Part shown: one piece after another, positions 44,560 to 56,578 of the stretch
How the letters are laid out: each line of letters starts with the position of its first letter
Numbering within the stretch: the first letter of the stretch is position 1
From: Cotesia glomerata
Taxonomy: Eukaryota > Arthropoda > Insecta > Hymenoptera > Braconidae
Length of the DNA stretch: 64,000 nucleotides
Direction of reading: 5' to 3'
Assembly (NCBI RefSeq): GCF_020080835.1
Contig: NC_058159.1
Location: 8,184,001 to 8,248,000, forward strand
Position numbers and translations under genes: made by a program
Notes under the pieces: generated by a model
The model's input: the letters and a program-made list of their open reading frames with translations, nothing else
What the model was told of the DNA's origin: nothing
Databases searched by the model: none

Positions 44560-44755
44560 ATATATTTTTGAAGAGTTCAATATTCTTGGTTTGAGTAGAA
44601 AAATTTTTGATTTAAGAAAATTTTTCTTGATTTAAGTAAATTTTACTTCATTCAAGAATTTTTCATCTTAATTCAAGACAATTACCCTCTTCAAAATGGT
44701 ATTCTTGGTTCAAGAATTTTTCTCTTGAATCAAGTTAATTTATTTTTCTGTGTGT
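44560..44755. repeat. Palindromic TTGATTTAAG / TTCTTGGTTCAAGAA repeat
   Basis: Chains of TTCTTGATTTAAG, CATTCAAGAATTTTTC and TTCTTGGTTCAAGAATTTT. Similar words occur near 7945-8125, 38286-38331/39275-39370 and 55430-55570. Likely one old MITE group; termini are unclear. Confidence 0.5.
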
Positions 44756-44917
44756 GGGAATTAATATATACTGATTGTACTAATTACAATCGCCGGATAG
44801 TTGCATTTATCATCTTAACTTTGCAAAAATTAATAAGCATTCTGCATAGTAGAAGCTACAAAATGAGGATAGTTACCGTTAGCATAAAATTCTCTCCGTA
44901 TGGTAATCGGTAGCCTG

Positions 44918-45167
44918 CACCGAAAAAATCGGTAGACTCTACCGAAAATAATCGGTATCTGCTACCGATTTTTTTCGGTAGCAGCTGCCGATTTTTTCGG
45001 GAACCTCTACCGAAAAAATCGGTAGCCTCTACCGATTTTTTTTCGGTAGCAGCTGCCGATTTTTTCGGGAGCTTCTACCGAAAAAATCAGTAGCCTCTAC
45101 CGAAAAAAATCGGTAGCTGCTACCGATCGCCAATCGGTAGCCTCTACCGATTATTTTTTTCCGTGTA
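44918..45167. repeat. Array of ~11 palindromic 22-24 bp units (ACCGAAAAAATCGGTAG)
   Basis: Units alternate between ACCGAAAAAATCGGTAGCCTCT and its partial inverse GCCGATTTTTTCGGTAGCAG, so each unit folds and neighbours also pair. The array ends in TTTTTTTCCGTGTA, a MITE-like tip. Confidence 0.85.
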
Positions 45168-45324
45168 CATATAGATACCGTTGTTACTTATATATTGATA
45201 ACTAATAATTAATAAATTAGATGAAAAATTTTGTTCACTACGAACCGATTATGTATACGATTTGCATTACTTATAGTTATAAGTTATAACTTATAACAAA
45301 CTACCCACTTCAAGTAAGTCTCTT

Positions 45325-45395
45325 AGGTAAACAGGTAGTGAATTAGTCTTCCAAGCGTCAGGTCCACGGTTCGATTCCCACACGCGCCGATTTTT
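45325..45395 (+). pseudogene. tRNA-like sequence (degenerate)
   Basis: TTAGGTAAACAGGTAGTGAA (A box-like), CTTCCAAGCGTCAGGTC, then CACGGTTCGATTCCCAC (B box and T arm), followed by a T-run that could end a pol III transcript. Acceptor pairing is not convincing. Confidence 0.55.
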
Positions 45396-45664
45396 TTTTT
45401 TTTTCTATGCAACTAATTATTTATAATGATACTTAATGCTATATAATTATATACAGCCATTTTTCATACATAATTATATCATATAATTATGTATAATTAT
45501 TTTTACCCGGGCGGGTATATAGTCTGATATACTTATATCAAGGCATATATAGTCTGATATGGCCAATTTCCATATCAGGCCTGATATGGACGGTTTATAT
45601 CAGGCCTGATATGGACGGTTTATATCAGGCCTGATATAGTCTGATCAGAAAATTTTTTCACGGG

Positions 45665-46333
45665 AGGTATTGTAAGTATCTGTCCTAGTTTTAAAATTAA
45701 TATTTATCGCATTGAAAATTAATAAAAGCAAAGAATAACTTTGATAAAATATGGGAATCGGAACCAAGCTGGAAATCGAATTCGAAAACCTCCTTATGAT
45801 TACATATCACAAGCTCTACTGCTCAAGCTACAGGATCCGTGAACTACATAGCCCTCTTCTCAACTCACATATGAAATTAACATTAGTAATATATAAACAA
45901 TTTACGGTAATAAAAAAGAATTTTGGAAAATCCAAAAGTGCATTCCTTATAACGAAATTTAAAAAAATCTAGTAACTTACATGATTGCTTGATCTCATTT
46001 TGTTAAAATCGCATCAAATTATTGATATTTATAACGGCAAGTTAAAAGACTACGTAAATTAAGCTATTGATATGAAATAGAATACTAGTTCATCTAATTC
46101 TGGAATTAATAAAAAAGCCTAATCTCAATACATCAATTTTTTCGAGAGTTATCGTGGGTATATACAAAATTAGCGTACAGATATACGGGCATCCACGTAA
46201 AATTTTTTTTAAAGTAACAAAATAAAATGAATTTTAAAAACTATAAGACGGATTAATTAGAGTGTTTTCTCGATGTACGTCTACTTACATTATTGAATAA
46301 GTGCAATATTGTTGTGATAGAGGCATTTGAACA
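45665..46333. other. No feature seen
   Basis: AT-rich DNA with only short, unrecognised frames. Confidence 0.45.
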
Positions 46334-46420
46334 CCACAAAATTGCTTGACCTTGATGTGTCGGGAATAAAGCACTACCTCAACTGCTTCGCGCTATGAGG
46401 CGTGCAATATTAAAAAATTG
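46334..46420 (+). repeat. Dispersed repeat pair with CGCTATGAGGCGTGCAA core, copy 2
   Basis: CACAAAATTGCTTGACC, AATAAAGCACTACCTCAA and GCTTCGCGCTATGAGGCGTG match 30465-30540. Confidence 0.65.
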
Positions 46421-47206
46421 AATCATTGTGTTTCAAAAACTCGTCGATAAATAAATCGACATAGAATAAAAGTGTGTGGCTTCCAAGACATCCGTTGTGT
46501 TGCACCAGTGTCCATACATTGTATAACAGTAGATTACAGTGAGAAGTGAAGTAGAGTAATAGACCCGGCGTAAAATGTCATTGGGTCAGCACGATTCTCT
46601 CAACACGTGGTCTGTTGCGACGGCGTTTTCACTAACGAAGGTATACATACAAACGCGATTTGGGGTTTGTTGGCTTCCATTTTCTAGCCACCTATTCATG
46701 AGCAATATATATATTTATATCGATGAGATTAAAGGTATAGAATGGAGATAACTAAGAGAGACAGAGAGATAACCGGAATGAAGCTGCGGAATGAGAGAGA
46801 GACGATGTGGCCGATGACGAAAACAAATTTAAATTGATCGATCGTTCATTATACAATGTTTAGTAATCAAACATGCTCAGGCGCTGATGAGTTCATTGTT
46901 CTATTTGACATACTACTAAAAATTTCTATGCATTGTTATTTACTGAACGTTAACACCTGCAAAATATCATTTTAAGAGTTGACTAAAATTTGTAAGAATT
47001 TTTCCTACAAAAGTTCTTCAAAATCACGGTTTTTCTTTAATTTTTATTTCCGGTCATATGTATATGAATTGTAGGAATATTTTGGAAGAAACAAGACACA
47101 ATATAAAATTTTATTGATTCCAATTCACAATAAATGATTATTGAAAAAATTAAATAAAACTTTTTAATAGAAAACCAAACTAAAAATAAAAGAAATTAAT
47201 TTCAAT
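46421..47206. other. Unique, partly GC-richer DNA (46480-46830), no gene
   Basis: Not repeated here. It includes GAGAGAGA-type purine stretches near 46760-46805 and could be regulatory. No coding or splice evidence. Confidence 0.35.
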
Positions 47207-48352
47207 ATCCCATACAGGAAAATACGACGGAGCCAGATATGGGCCACGCTTGGCGCAATGCTGTCTATCTCTGGCCCATGTTTGTAAACCCGCTTTGGCC
47301 CAGCCTTGGTAGAAGTCTGGAGTGATAACAGGGTGCCAAGCTTGGTTGCCAAGACTGGCCCAAGCATGATAACCAAGACTGGCCCAAGATTGTTAACCAA
47401 GACTGGCCCAAGTTTGTTAACCAAGACTGGCCCAAGTTTTCAAGCCAAAGCAAGCCCAGGCTTATTTACCACTATAGAATTTACTAAAAGAAGTAGATTA
47501 TAAAATATATTTAGAATTTAATTGTTTAATGTTAAACCAAATTAGTATTAAGAACCCAATTTCGAATAAATTAAATTCTCTGAAATAAAATAGTAAAATC
47601 CTACGAAACGGTTAAATTATTTTGTATAAAATGAGTAGTTTTTAGTTGAAATGATAAAAAAAGAAATTTTTAATTATCATTGATTTATTTCAATTTTGAT
47701 GTAGAGCTAACGCAATTTTAGACGACTTAACTCTTAATTTAGACCTAACTTTCGCTAATTAGAGAAATAAAGTGAAATTCGCATTTGCCCTAACCGAGAT
47801 TCGAACCCGAGCCGCGCGCTTGCCAGACCGATAACTAACCCCTATGCCGTATGACCGATAAGTTGATATACATCTCATCATTCATATGAACTAAATCTAT
47901 ATGGTGACGGAGTGTGACGGTTTATTATTTATATAATTTATGTTATTTAATATTGTGTTTTGATGAAAATTATATATTTTTTACAAATGTTTAGTAATTA
48001 AAAAAAAAACAAAAGTCAAGTTCTTATATTACTTTAGACTTTGTAAATCACTCTGTATATTTTTAATATCATATTATCAATTTTAATGTTTAAAATTATT
48101 AATATTAAAAATTCAACTGTAAATTATTATATTTTAGGTTACACAAACTTGGCCCAAGTTAGAGTGACGCTAGACTTGGCCAAGGCTAGGTTATTCAGTC
48201 TTGGCCCAAACCTGGGTAATTATTGGAATGGCCACGGCTGATTGCCCAGTTATGGCCCGGGCATGGGACAATATAGGTTTGCCAAGATGGGCTTCCCAAT
48301 AATGTCCCAGGCATGGCCCCGTTGTTCAACTCTGGGGCTTCCTGTATGGGAT
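47207..48352. mobile_element. 1.1 kb TIR element with CTTGGCCCAAG words and a tRNA-like core
   Basis: ATCCCATACAGGAA at the left and TTCCTGTATGGGAT at the right are inverted. The left arm has about five ~29 bp units (AACCAAGACTGGCCCAAGTT), the right arm several TTGGCCCAA and GGCCAAGG words. A tRNA-like sequence lies in the middle (47770-47855). The peptide frames through the left array are artefacts of the repeat. Confidence 0.8.
47770..47855 (-). pseudogene. tRNA-like sequence (degenerate)
   Basis: Minus strand: GCATAGGGGTTAGTTATCGG (A box region), CTGGCAAGCGCGCGG, then TCGGGTTCGAATCTCGG (T arm with B box GGTTCGAATC). No good acceptor stem, so this is a tRNA-derived relic within the TIR element. 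Confidence 0.6.
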
Positions 48353-48394
48353 GTTTAAAACAAAAATGGAGTTATCAACGAAAAATTCATCTTA

Positions 48395-48519
48395 TTGTAA
48401 AAAAAGCGTGGGTGCTTGACATTAATTGTTGTAAATATTTTATTAGCAGACAGTAGATATTGGTAAAAGCAGGGATATTATAAAAATATCTTATAAAGCA
48501 CTCCACGCTTTTTTTACAA
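48395..48519. mobile_element. 125 bp MITE, TTGTAAAAAAAGCGTGG ends
   Basis: TTGTAAAAAAAGCGTGG at the left and CCACGCTTTTTTTACAA at the right are exact inverses, with TGCTT/AAGCA just inside. Confidence 0.75.
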
Positions 48520-48546
48520 CGAAATTAATTTTCTTGTTAAACAATG

Positions 48547-48968
48547 AAGGGGACCCGGTGGTCTAGCAGCCTAAAATTTAAGCTATTTTAAAAATTTTAT
48601 TTCTATATGAAGGTAATGACTAATGGTTTCAAATTTTTTTTACACTTATTCTATTATTTATCAACTACAGAAAAATGAAAATCAAAACAAAAAAAAAATT
48701 TTTTTTTTAATTAGAAAAATGACGCTGAAGTCCCCCTCTCCAAAAAAAATGGACCTAACTGATGCGTGTTGATTGATCTCTCCCTTTGATCTGAAATAAA
48801 AAAAAATGACGGAATTTTAATTACTATAAGTATAGTTATCGTCGGGACTAGAATAAAAAAATAAATAATTGACAAAATGGTGCGTAGTTAAAAGTATTTT
48901 CTGAAAAAGAGAAATAAAATTTTTTAAAATAGCTTAAATTTTTGGCCGCTAGACCACCGGGTCCCCTT
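48547..48968. mobile_element. 422 bp MITE, AAGGGGACCCGGTGGTCTAG ends
   Basis: About 58 bp inverted ends, AAGGGGACCCGGTGGTCTAG onward to AAGCTATTTTAAAAATTTTA, with few mismatches. Low-complexity interior, no frame. Confidence 0.85.
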
Positions 48969-51609
48969 AAAGGATTATTTCATTATCTTAATATGATATC
49001 TTATAACTGAACTCAATCATTCAGATATAAACTGATTTGATCGATTACAATTTGATTCGATTAAATTTGGTCAAATCTCAACTATTGCCGATAAATTACC
49101 ACCATCTATCTTCTGTCATTCGGTAATGCTCTCGTGCGTTTGTTGACACTTAACAGTGTCTCCTAGCTCACGCACAAGTATTTTACTCAATCGTGTTAAG
49201 TTTAGTTGTCTAAGATAGTATTGTTTTACACGCAAAGATACAAATTGTGCAATAAATAGACCAACTGTCAGTTACTAACTGGTCTTCTGGAAGAATTTGC
49301 TAGGAAAGTTCTCAGGAGAACGAACAGATAATGGAAAAATTGTATGATTGATTATTATAATTTACCACGCTGATAAAAAGACTTTTTACCTATTTTAAAA
49401 TATTTTCTCAATAGTTAAGAAATTATTTTTTAGACATAATTTTTTTGAACTAAACAAATATTTCTAACTATTTAATAAATCATATAACTACTTGATAAAT
49501 CAAGTAAATCCTTATTGTTTAATTAATCTTTTTTTAATAGTTTTAATAATTATATGTGAATTAGATAATGACAAATAAATAAGAAATACAAATATATTCC
49601 AATAATGCTTTCATTTTTTCGATATATCATATGACTTAAATTACAGTTTAACAGAAAAAAAAAAATTTGACAAAACAAAGTGAAAAAAATTATGCGTGTT
49701 AACAAACAATATGGTGAGTGAGCCATACAAATTCATAGGGTGTAGCTTTTACTCTTATCAAAGAGTCTGGTAAGTTTTACCCACATTAGCTTTGAAAAGT
49801 ATCGCTGTTACTAAAAAATGGTTAAGCAACACCCTAGTCTCTCATGATTATAATACAGTCCGGTAATTTTTCTCATGAATTCACCAATAAATTTTTTAAA
49901 AAAATTTTTTCCGCGTACCTCCGGGGATAATTTTTACAAAAGCCTACAGCGACAATTACAAAAGAGTTTTCAAAATATCAAGTAGCAAAATTTGGGATTT
50001 AAAAATTGACATTATTGTTTTTATTTGCTACTCTCTCAAATTAAAAAAAAAATTCACAGTAAACTGAATAGGTAATCTGATTCTTCATTCAATCAATTGA
50101 GCGAATCAATATATTTTAAATAAAATTATATTCACTTGAAGTTTTTTTAAAATAACGAAATTTTCACAAAAAGCAATTTATTTATAAATATAAATTTTAA
50201 AGTAAATTTTTTATTGCAACATATTAAACACAGTTAGACGTACCAGCGGAAGAGATAAAAAAGCGATCGATAAATGCGTCTGAGCAAATGAAGATAGTTC
50301 TGCTGCCAACGCAAGACTGCATAGTCATAAAAATTTTCGTTTTACAAGCACTTGAGAAGTGATAAAATAAACAGAGGTGATTGCAACAATTACATTTGTC
50401 ACTGAAAAAAAAAAATTTGCACAAATAAAATTATTTTTTGTCGTAAAACTGTTATCATTGGTTGTTGATTTTTGATGTTATGCGTTTTGGTGAAGCGTGA
50501 AATAATACTAAAATTCGGTATAAGACCACAAATTATCTATAAGATAAAGCAAAAAGATAGTTTTTCGGAAGCTGTTGTAATAATGAACTTTTTGGTCATT
50601 CAATTAAGAAAAGCTGTCGACGCTTGCGGCTGACTTTGCAACCTAAGACCTTCTTATTATCAAGTTGATATTACATAAGGTAACTTACCTATTTACAGCC
50701 AGAAGATTCTTTTTGGCCAGACAGGATCAATTGGTCAGGATTAGTTGTTTTGCGCAAATAAGTGCGGGCAGTGACAATCATTCCAATTGCATTGAAAGCT
50801 CAACCACACGAATCTCCAAATCGAAATTTCATATGGAGCAATACTTCGGCTAGGTGGTTTGTGGCTTCATGCTCTATGCCTCGCAGCACCACATTCTATG
50901 AATCAGTTATCAGACTAGTCATATACGCGATTATGAAATTCAATTTCATCTACATTGTCTGTCTATATCTCAGCGAAACTTTAAAAAACAAATTAAAAAT
51001 TAATAATACTTCTTCTCTCTACATATCTATACTGTAAAAAATGTTGGTCAAAAAATGGTATCCGAGGCTTTTCTATACCTATTAAATTTAAATGCCAAGG
51101 CTCAATAGCCATATGGCAAAGCACAAAATGTATAGAAACATAATATAAGATTTTCTCATATGTTAAGATGTTTTTGATTAATATTCTACTGTTTGTCTAT
51201 ATTCATTTAAAAGTCTATAAAATTGGATATTTATGAGATATAAACAGATTTGTTACGTTTAAGAGTAAATAATCTCAGAATTTTGAATAGCTTAATTTTT
51301 AAGGCTTCATGTCTCTAAAACAGCTTGGCCTCCGCAAAACCACTTCGACTTTTTTATACAGCATTTATTTCTCTACAAAATAAGCCTTGATGATCCTTGT
51401 ACGGTAAATTATTATTGAGTTGTAAGATTCGAAAGATAAAAGAAAAATTTTTCCATGTTATTTCAATGAGAAGTAGAAATTTGCCTATCGCCAATTTTGC
51501 ACGACCCAAGATGCGAAGCATTAGAGAGTGTGCTTTACGATCGAAAAATTTGTTTTGCCTCGGTTTCGCAACTATTTTTATTTATTTTCAAACTGAACAT
51601 GAAGTTGCT
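48969..51609. other. 2.6 kb without a recognised gene
   Basis: AT-rich. 49060-49340 and 50580-50900 are less AT-rich and unrepeated, with frames of 60-90 codons that carry no recognisable features. Confidence 0.4.
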
Positions 51610-51684
51610 GAAAAATTATTATCCGACAATTTTAAAACTTATCCGTCTTAAAAAAGTCTTAAAATTGTCGGATAATAATTTTTC
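51610..51684. repeat. Strong 26 bp-arm hairpin
   Basis: GAAAAATTATTATCCGACAA at the left and TTGTCGGATAATAATTTTTC at the right form a perfect stem over a ~23 nt loop. It could be the centre of an old MITE; AGTCTTAAAA words continue on both sides. Confidence 0.75.
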
Positions 51685-54600
51685 AAAAATTTCAAATTAA
51701 ATTTGACAAGAGCTTACTCAAAAATGTTATGGTTAAAACTCGCAAAATCGTCTAAAAAATATCTAAAAATTAATCTTTATAACAAATTTGAGAACGGAAT
51801 TTCAAAAATCTGCTCTTGGAATTTTTTTTTGGCGTCTTAAAAAAGTCTTAAAACAGTCTTGGTTTGTGTCATGTTTAAGATCTTAATCGAACGACATTTT
51901 TAAGACAATTTTTTTTTGCACTGGCGTGTATAAAAAATTTAGATTTTGATAGTCTTGATAATATTTTCAATAACAAATCATGAAGAACCTTATAATGGCT
52001 ACACAAACATGAATGGTAAAGGCTTGTTTAGAACATGTAGTTATGTAACTATTTAACATATAAATAATATTGATGCAGTTATTAATTAAGTACTTAAAAA
52101 AGTTTAATAACACCCTTATAACACCTGTAACTCAACTCATTGTAAGCAAAAAAAATTATGTAAAGGCAAAATGCTCAAATGATTTAATTTTTTTTAAGCA
52201 ATATACGAAATCATAATCACTAATACATTCAAATGTTTGGAAGTATAAACGTTTCAGTTGAACATCGTGTTTGAAGAACATTTTATACCATTCAAGTTAA
52301 TAATTTTTACACCATCATTTACACCACACTAAGTCTAATAAATTTTTCACGAGGTAAATATGATAAAATCTGCCCAATTTTCTGGGTAGTAAGATATTTA
52401 AGAATGTTAATGCAATTGTATCTAAGTGACTCTCGAATGTGAAAAACACACAAACAAAGGACTGATTTAGTGAGCTTATCTCTATGCTCTTGATTTAAAC
52501 GAAAAGATATAAAAGGATAAATACCTTAGCTTAGGCGATCAAGCAAAGTTTCTCGAGAGCAGCCAGTAACGACATTCCCAGAGCGAACTGAGGCATTGAA
52601 ATATCGTGATAGTGACTAGAATCACGTAGCATAGAAATACGAATAAGATAGAAGATATAAGATAGAAGGGCGTTGCATCGAAGGATAAAACTCATCAGGC
52701 ATGTAGATACCAATAAAGCGAATTCTGAAGCGGTCTGAGCATCTCGAGGGAGCTCTGAGCGTCCGATTTCGAACAATTCGCGGTATTTCACTTCTCTCAA
52801 GGCCATTGCTTGCAAACACACCACACAGGAACCAGCAGCTAGTCCACATTTGAGTCTAAAGGGTTAGAACCACTACTACCAATACATATCCTTTCAAGTG
52901 CGTCGAACTGGGTAATAACATACCCAGCCACTTCTCCTTGTGCAATATACGTAAATATATTCGCTCTCTCTCTCTCTATTATCTTCGCTCTCACTCTCTT
53001 CCTCTTCCGCGAATAATAGAGCTTAGCGACTATCCATGATTAACGCAGCAATAACAATTATTTATAGGCCTAAAACAATGTTTCGCCGTTGTCCAACCGA
53101 GAGAGCACAGGCCACCCTTTGTCGTAGCATACCCGAGAAACACGACAAACCCCATTCTACGAGTTCTGCGTCGCGACGCTGGACAGAACAGGATCTGGTT
53201 GAATCAGCAGTTAACGTGCAAATTTCTATCTCTTACTCACTTCTATTGCCCCCCGACTGTATACATATAAAATACAGTTTTAATATTTATTTCTCTACCG
53301 GATTTTCCGTGGAAATTATAAAATCACTTGATGATTAATTTAGTTGCAAACGTATTTTTTAATTTTATAAAAAAATTATATGAAAAACCGACACGAAGAA
53401 AGTAATTCGTAAATTTTTTTGGAATCGCTAAATCTGGTCATATATGGCTACATCCGAATGTATGAGAATAATATCATTACTTTATTATAATTTTTATAAA
53501 AATGTGTATGTTAATTAATAAGTTATATCCAACAAAATTTGATTTCATAATTGATTAAACTACAAACTAATGTCAGATAAGCTTATTAAGAAAGTAAAAA
53601 AATGATATTTACTTTATCACTTACGCCCAAAAAATTAACTCTCTTGATACGATACGAATCAGGGACCATGCACCACCTGTCGGAGATTTTTAACACTATT
53701 TTTATCAAAAAGTTATATATGGAAATATCAGACCATTTTTTCATGAGATTTTTTTAAACTTTCATCGGTTGCATGAATTTTCTAGCCAAGTTAAGTCGTG
53801 TGGTGAGCGTCGCACCACCGTATTATTTAAATGAAATAACAGCGACATATAAACATAGCAGAATTCAAAAAATCTTTACGGCTCACTAGTTTCAGGCAGC
53901 GTGGCACTGCTTTTTTATTTTCCGGGTTGAAACTTTAATTTCTTATATTTTTTTTATAATATTTTAAGACATATTTTTTGCACTAAAATTTTCAAAATGG
54001 TTCAAAGAAGGAATTTAATTTTTTTAAAACTTTCCTTTAAAATATTGTTAAGAAAAAAAAAAAATAAAATGTAAAAAAGGCGGCACCGCGCTCATAGCGC
54101 GACCGACGAAGGGTTAGTTTCAGAAAAAATTCTATAAAAAACCTACATGCAAAAAGTGAATTTGAATAAATGAGAGAAATTGAATTAAAGTACCCATTTA
54201 AGGTTGAAATAGATAAAATTTTTGACCCAAGTAACCAATAAAATTGGCCATTCTTATTTATTGACCGAAAGAGGTACCGGAACATTCAGAAAATTGGCCG
54301 CTAGCAATAGCGAAAGAATTTTAAAAATTTAATACATATCGATGAGGGTCTTGAATAAAATGAATTCCATCTCCGTTACAAATACAAATCGATAGCGTGT
54401 ATGGAAATGTAAAAAATATGAAACTTTTGTTAGAAAAATATGGATGGATGAAATGATGAAAATATTGGGTTAACCAAATTTAACGATATAATCGTTTGAG
54501 TTATGTATGATAATTAAGGAGTTATTTAAATTTATTGGCGAAAAGTTTGCTATTATCTTAAAAAAATATTATTTCTCATTTTGGACAAAAGTGGTATTTG

Positions 54601-55178
54601 ATTCGTTACCATGAGAAATAGTCACTGGCGAGTGAGAAAATCGATGAAGCCAATAATCCCCTCTTGGCAATAACGCGCTAATATCCTGAAGACCATTCTT
54701 GCTTAGAGGCGATCACCCGCCTCTTCGTAAACACATTGTTGCAGATTGGATTCAGAGAAAGACAGATTGATCCAACTAGACTAATACCACTCTCCCACTG
54801 CTCCAAAAGAGGTAATTGTTTTCCGGTGACTCAGTGATTCCGAAATACTGTTATGGACCATACAGGTTATTTATTTATAGCTTATAGCATTTTAAGCCAA
54901 TTTAGAAAAACAAAAATTTTAGGCTTCTTTGATTCGTATAATTTATAAATTGACTTTCTTGAGCTTTCTTGAAATGCCTATTTCCTCCTTCAAAAGTAGT
55001 AACTATTTTTTAAGAATTATGCTATTTTAATTAAAAACTCAAGTTAATCTTTTCGAGAAAAACCTGAGATTATTATCCATAATGAAGCTTTGTAGCACAC
55101 TTTGGGTGATAGAAAAATTAATTTAACTGAAGAAAAAAACTCTTGAATGAAGAAAATAATTTTAAGAGCCGGTCCATA
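51685..55178. other. 3.5 kb without a recognised gene; less AT-rich unique blocks 52500-53340 and 54580-54860
   Basis: These blocks are the most exon- or promoter-like DNA in the right half. 52970-53000 has a CTCTCT tract. Frames of 75-100 codons overlap on both strands there, but none has a recognisable domain and no splice sites support an exon. Confidence 0.3.
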
Positions 55179-55328
55179 TGATTGCAGCTTTTCATTTCTC
55201 TTCTAAACAAAGAAGATTTTCGAAAAAAAACGCTCTGCTACGTAATAGATTTTTTAATTATCTATTTTATATCAGAGCGTTTTTTTCGAAATTCTCATTT
55301 GTTGAAAAGAAAAACATAAAACTGCAAT
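55179..55328. repeat. Hairpin with TTTCGAAAAAAAACGCTCTG arms
   Basis: The inner arms TTTTCGAAAAAAAACGCTCT and AGAGCGTTTTTTTCGAAA pair. Outside them ATTGCAGCTTTT and AAAACTGCAAT also pair. Probably a short decayed TIR element. Confidence 0.6.
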
Positions 55329-56578
55329 TAGCTTTATCATCACGAGTGCAACAAGGATAGTACCGTTTCTCGCCGTGAGTGTGACGCGAGAAAAAGATGG
55401 GACCGGTACTGAATGAGCTGCATTGTTATGAATCAAGACAAAAAATTCTAGACTCAATTAAAATATTTTTGAGTCAAGAAAAATTTCTTAGTTTAAGAAC
55501 TTTTCTACTTGATTCAAAAACACCAATCTCTTCAACATTATTTTCTCCATTCAAGAGTTTTTCTCTTAAGGGAGGAGATAGGCTTAGACGATTCAAAAAA
55601 TTCAATTTTTCTAATTTCCTAAATTGTTTTTAAATCTATTCAAAAATATTTTCCCAGAATATTATATCACAATTTCAATTCATTATAAATGAATGCTATG
55701 AACGAGTTAGTGTCGAAAGGTGCGACATGTAATACGAAGCGGTCGCTTTTTTTTCAAACGCGTTTCTCGACGACTTTTTTTATATAATTACGTTCTGTAT
55801 AAACCTAATTTAGGAAAAATATAGTTTTTTTAAAGTATTTTTACTGTAGAAAAAGTTGTAAAAAATTTCGCAAATTGTTTAAAAATCTATAAAAATGCTC
55901 ATATAGAAAAGAGACATCTAGAAAAAGTAAATTGTTAATGCTATTGATTTTCAATAAAAATATTTGTCTCTTTAATCTACACAAATAGCTTGTACTGATG
56001 ATGTACAATGAATGGCTGTTGAGATCTTCCTAAATTTAAGAGAAAATTCTTCGAAAATTTTACAATATTCACTTATATGTATTTATAAAATGTTCTCATA
56101 ATTTTAATATATTGTATACATTTCTGATATATTAAAAAAGTTCATGAAAATTATTAAGAATAAATTAAGTCTTAAACCTTTTTTCCCTCTTAAATCAAGT
56201 AAATTTTTTCATCAGTGTTCATTGAAATAAAATGAATGAGTAATATTACAAATAAAGCACCAATTGGAGGGGAGACAATCAAACGTGTGGCTGTTCAAAG
56301 AAACTCAATCACAGTACGTTATAGTATCAAGATCGATTATGTCAAAGGCTTTTGAAAAGTACCAAATAACTAACCGTGCAACTATTTTTTTATCCATGCT
56401 GAGTCGAGTGTCATTGGCCTACTCGAGGAATCCTATTGGCGTTTTATATCTGTAACTAGTTTTGATGCTACATACCTACATCAAAATAGATCAATAGGTT
56501 GGTGTCATTCAGATACTCGGTGGTTCATTGAAATACTCTTTGATCATACTGAAATCTATTCAAAAACGTTTATGTATT
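55329..56578. other. No feature seen beyond CAAGAATTTTTC-type repeat words near 55430-55570
   Basis: AT-rich, no gene. 55370-55415 has a small GC-richer segment. Confidence 0.4.

Larger units (their letters stand above)
39408..45664. mobile_element. Possible 6.3 kb fold-back element bounded by TCAGGCCTGA arrays
   Basis: CCCGTGAAAAAATATTCTGA at 39408 is inverted at 45640-45664 (TCAGAAAATTTTTTCACGGG). Behind each tip are arrays of GATATGGCCTGATATGA-like words (39430-39690 and 45525-45640). The tandem CCATATCAGGCCTGATATGG (45570-45589) is a perfect palindrome. Between them lie several other elements that may have inserted later. Two separate insertions whose ends happen to face each other cannot be excluded. 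Confidence 0.45.

Noticed and set aside
47164..47503. Frames giving repeated LGPVLV / TKTGPS peptides
   Set aside because: They are translations of the 29 bp CTTGGCCCAAG units; both strands are open only because of the repeat.
52531..53338. Possible protein exons in a less AT-rich block
   Set aside because: Frames of similar length occur on both strands, with no domain or convincing splice pair.
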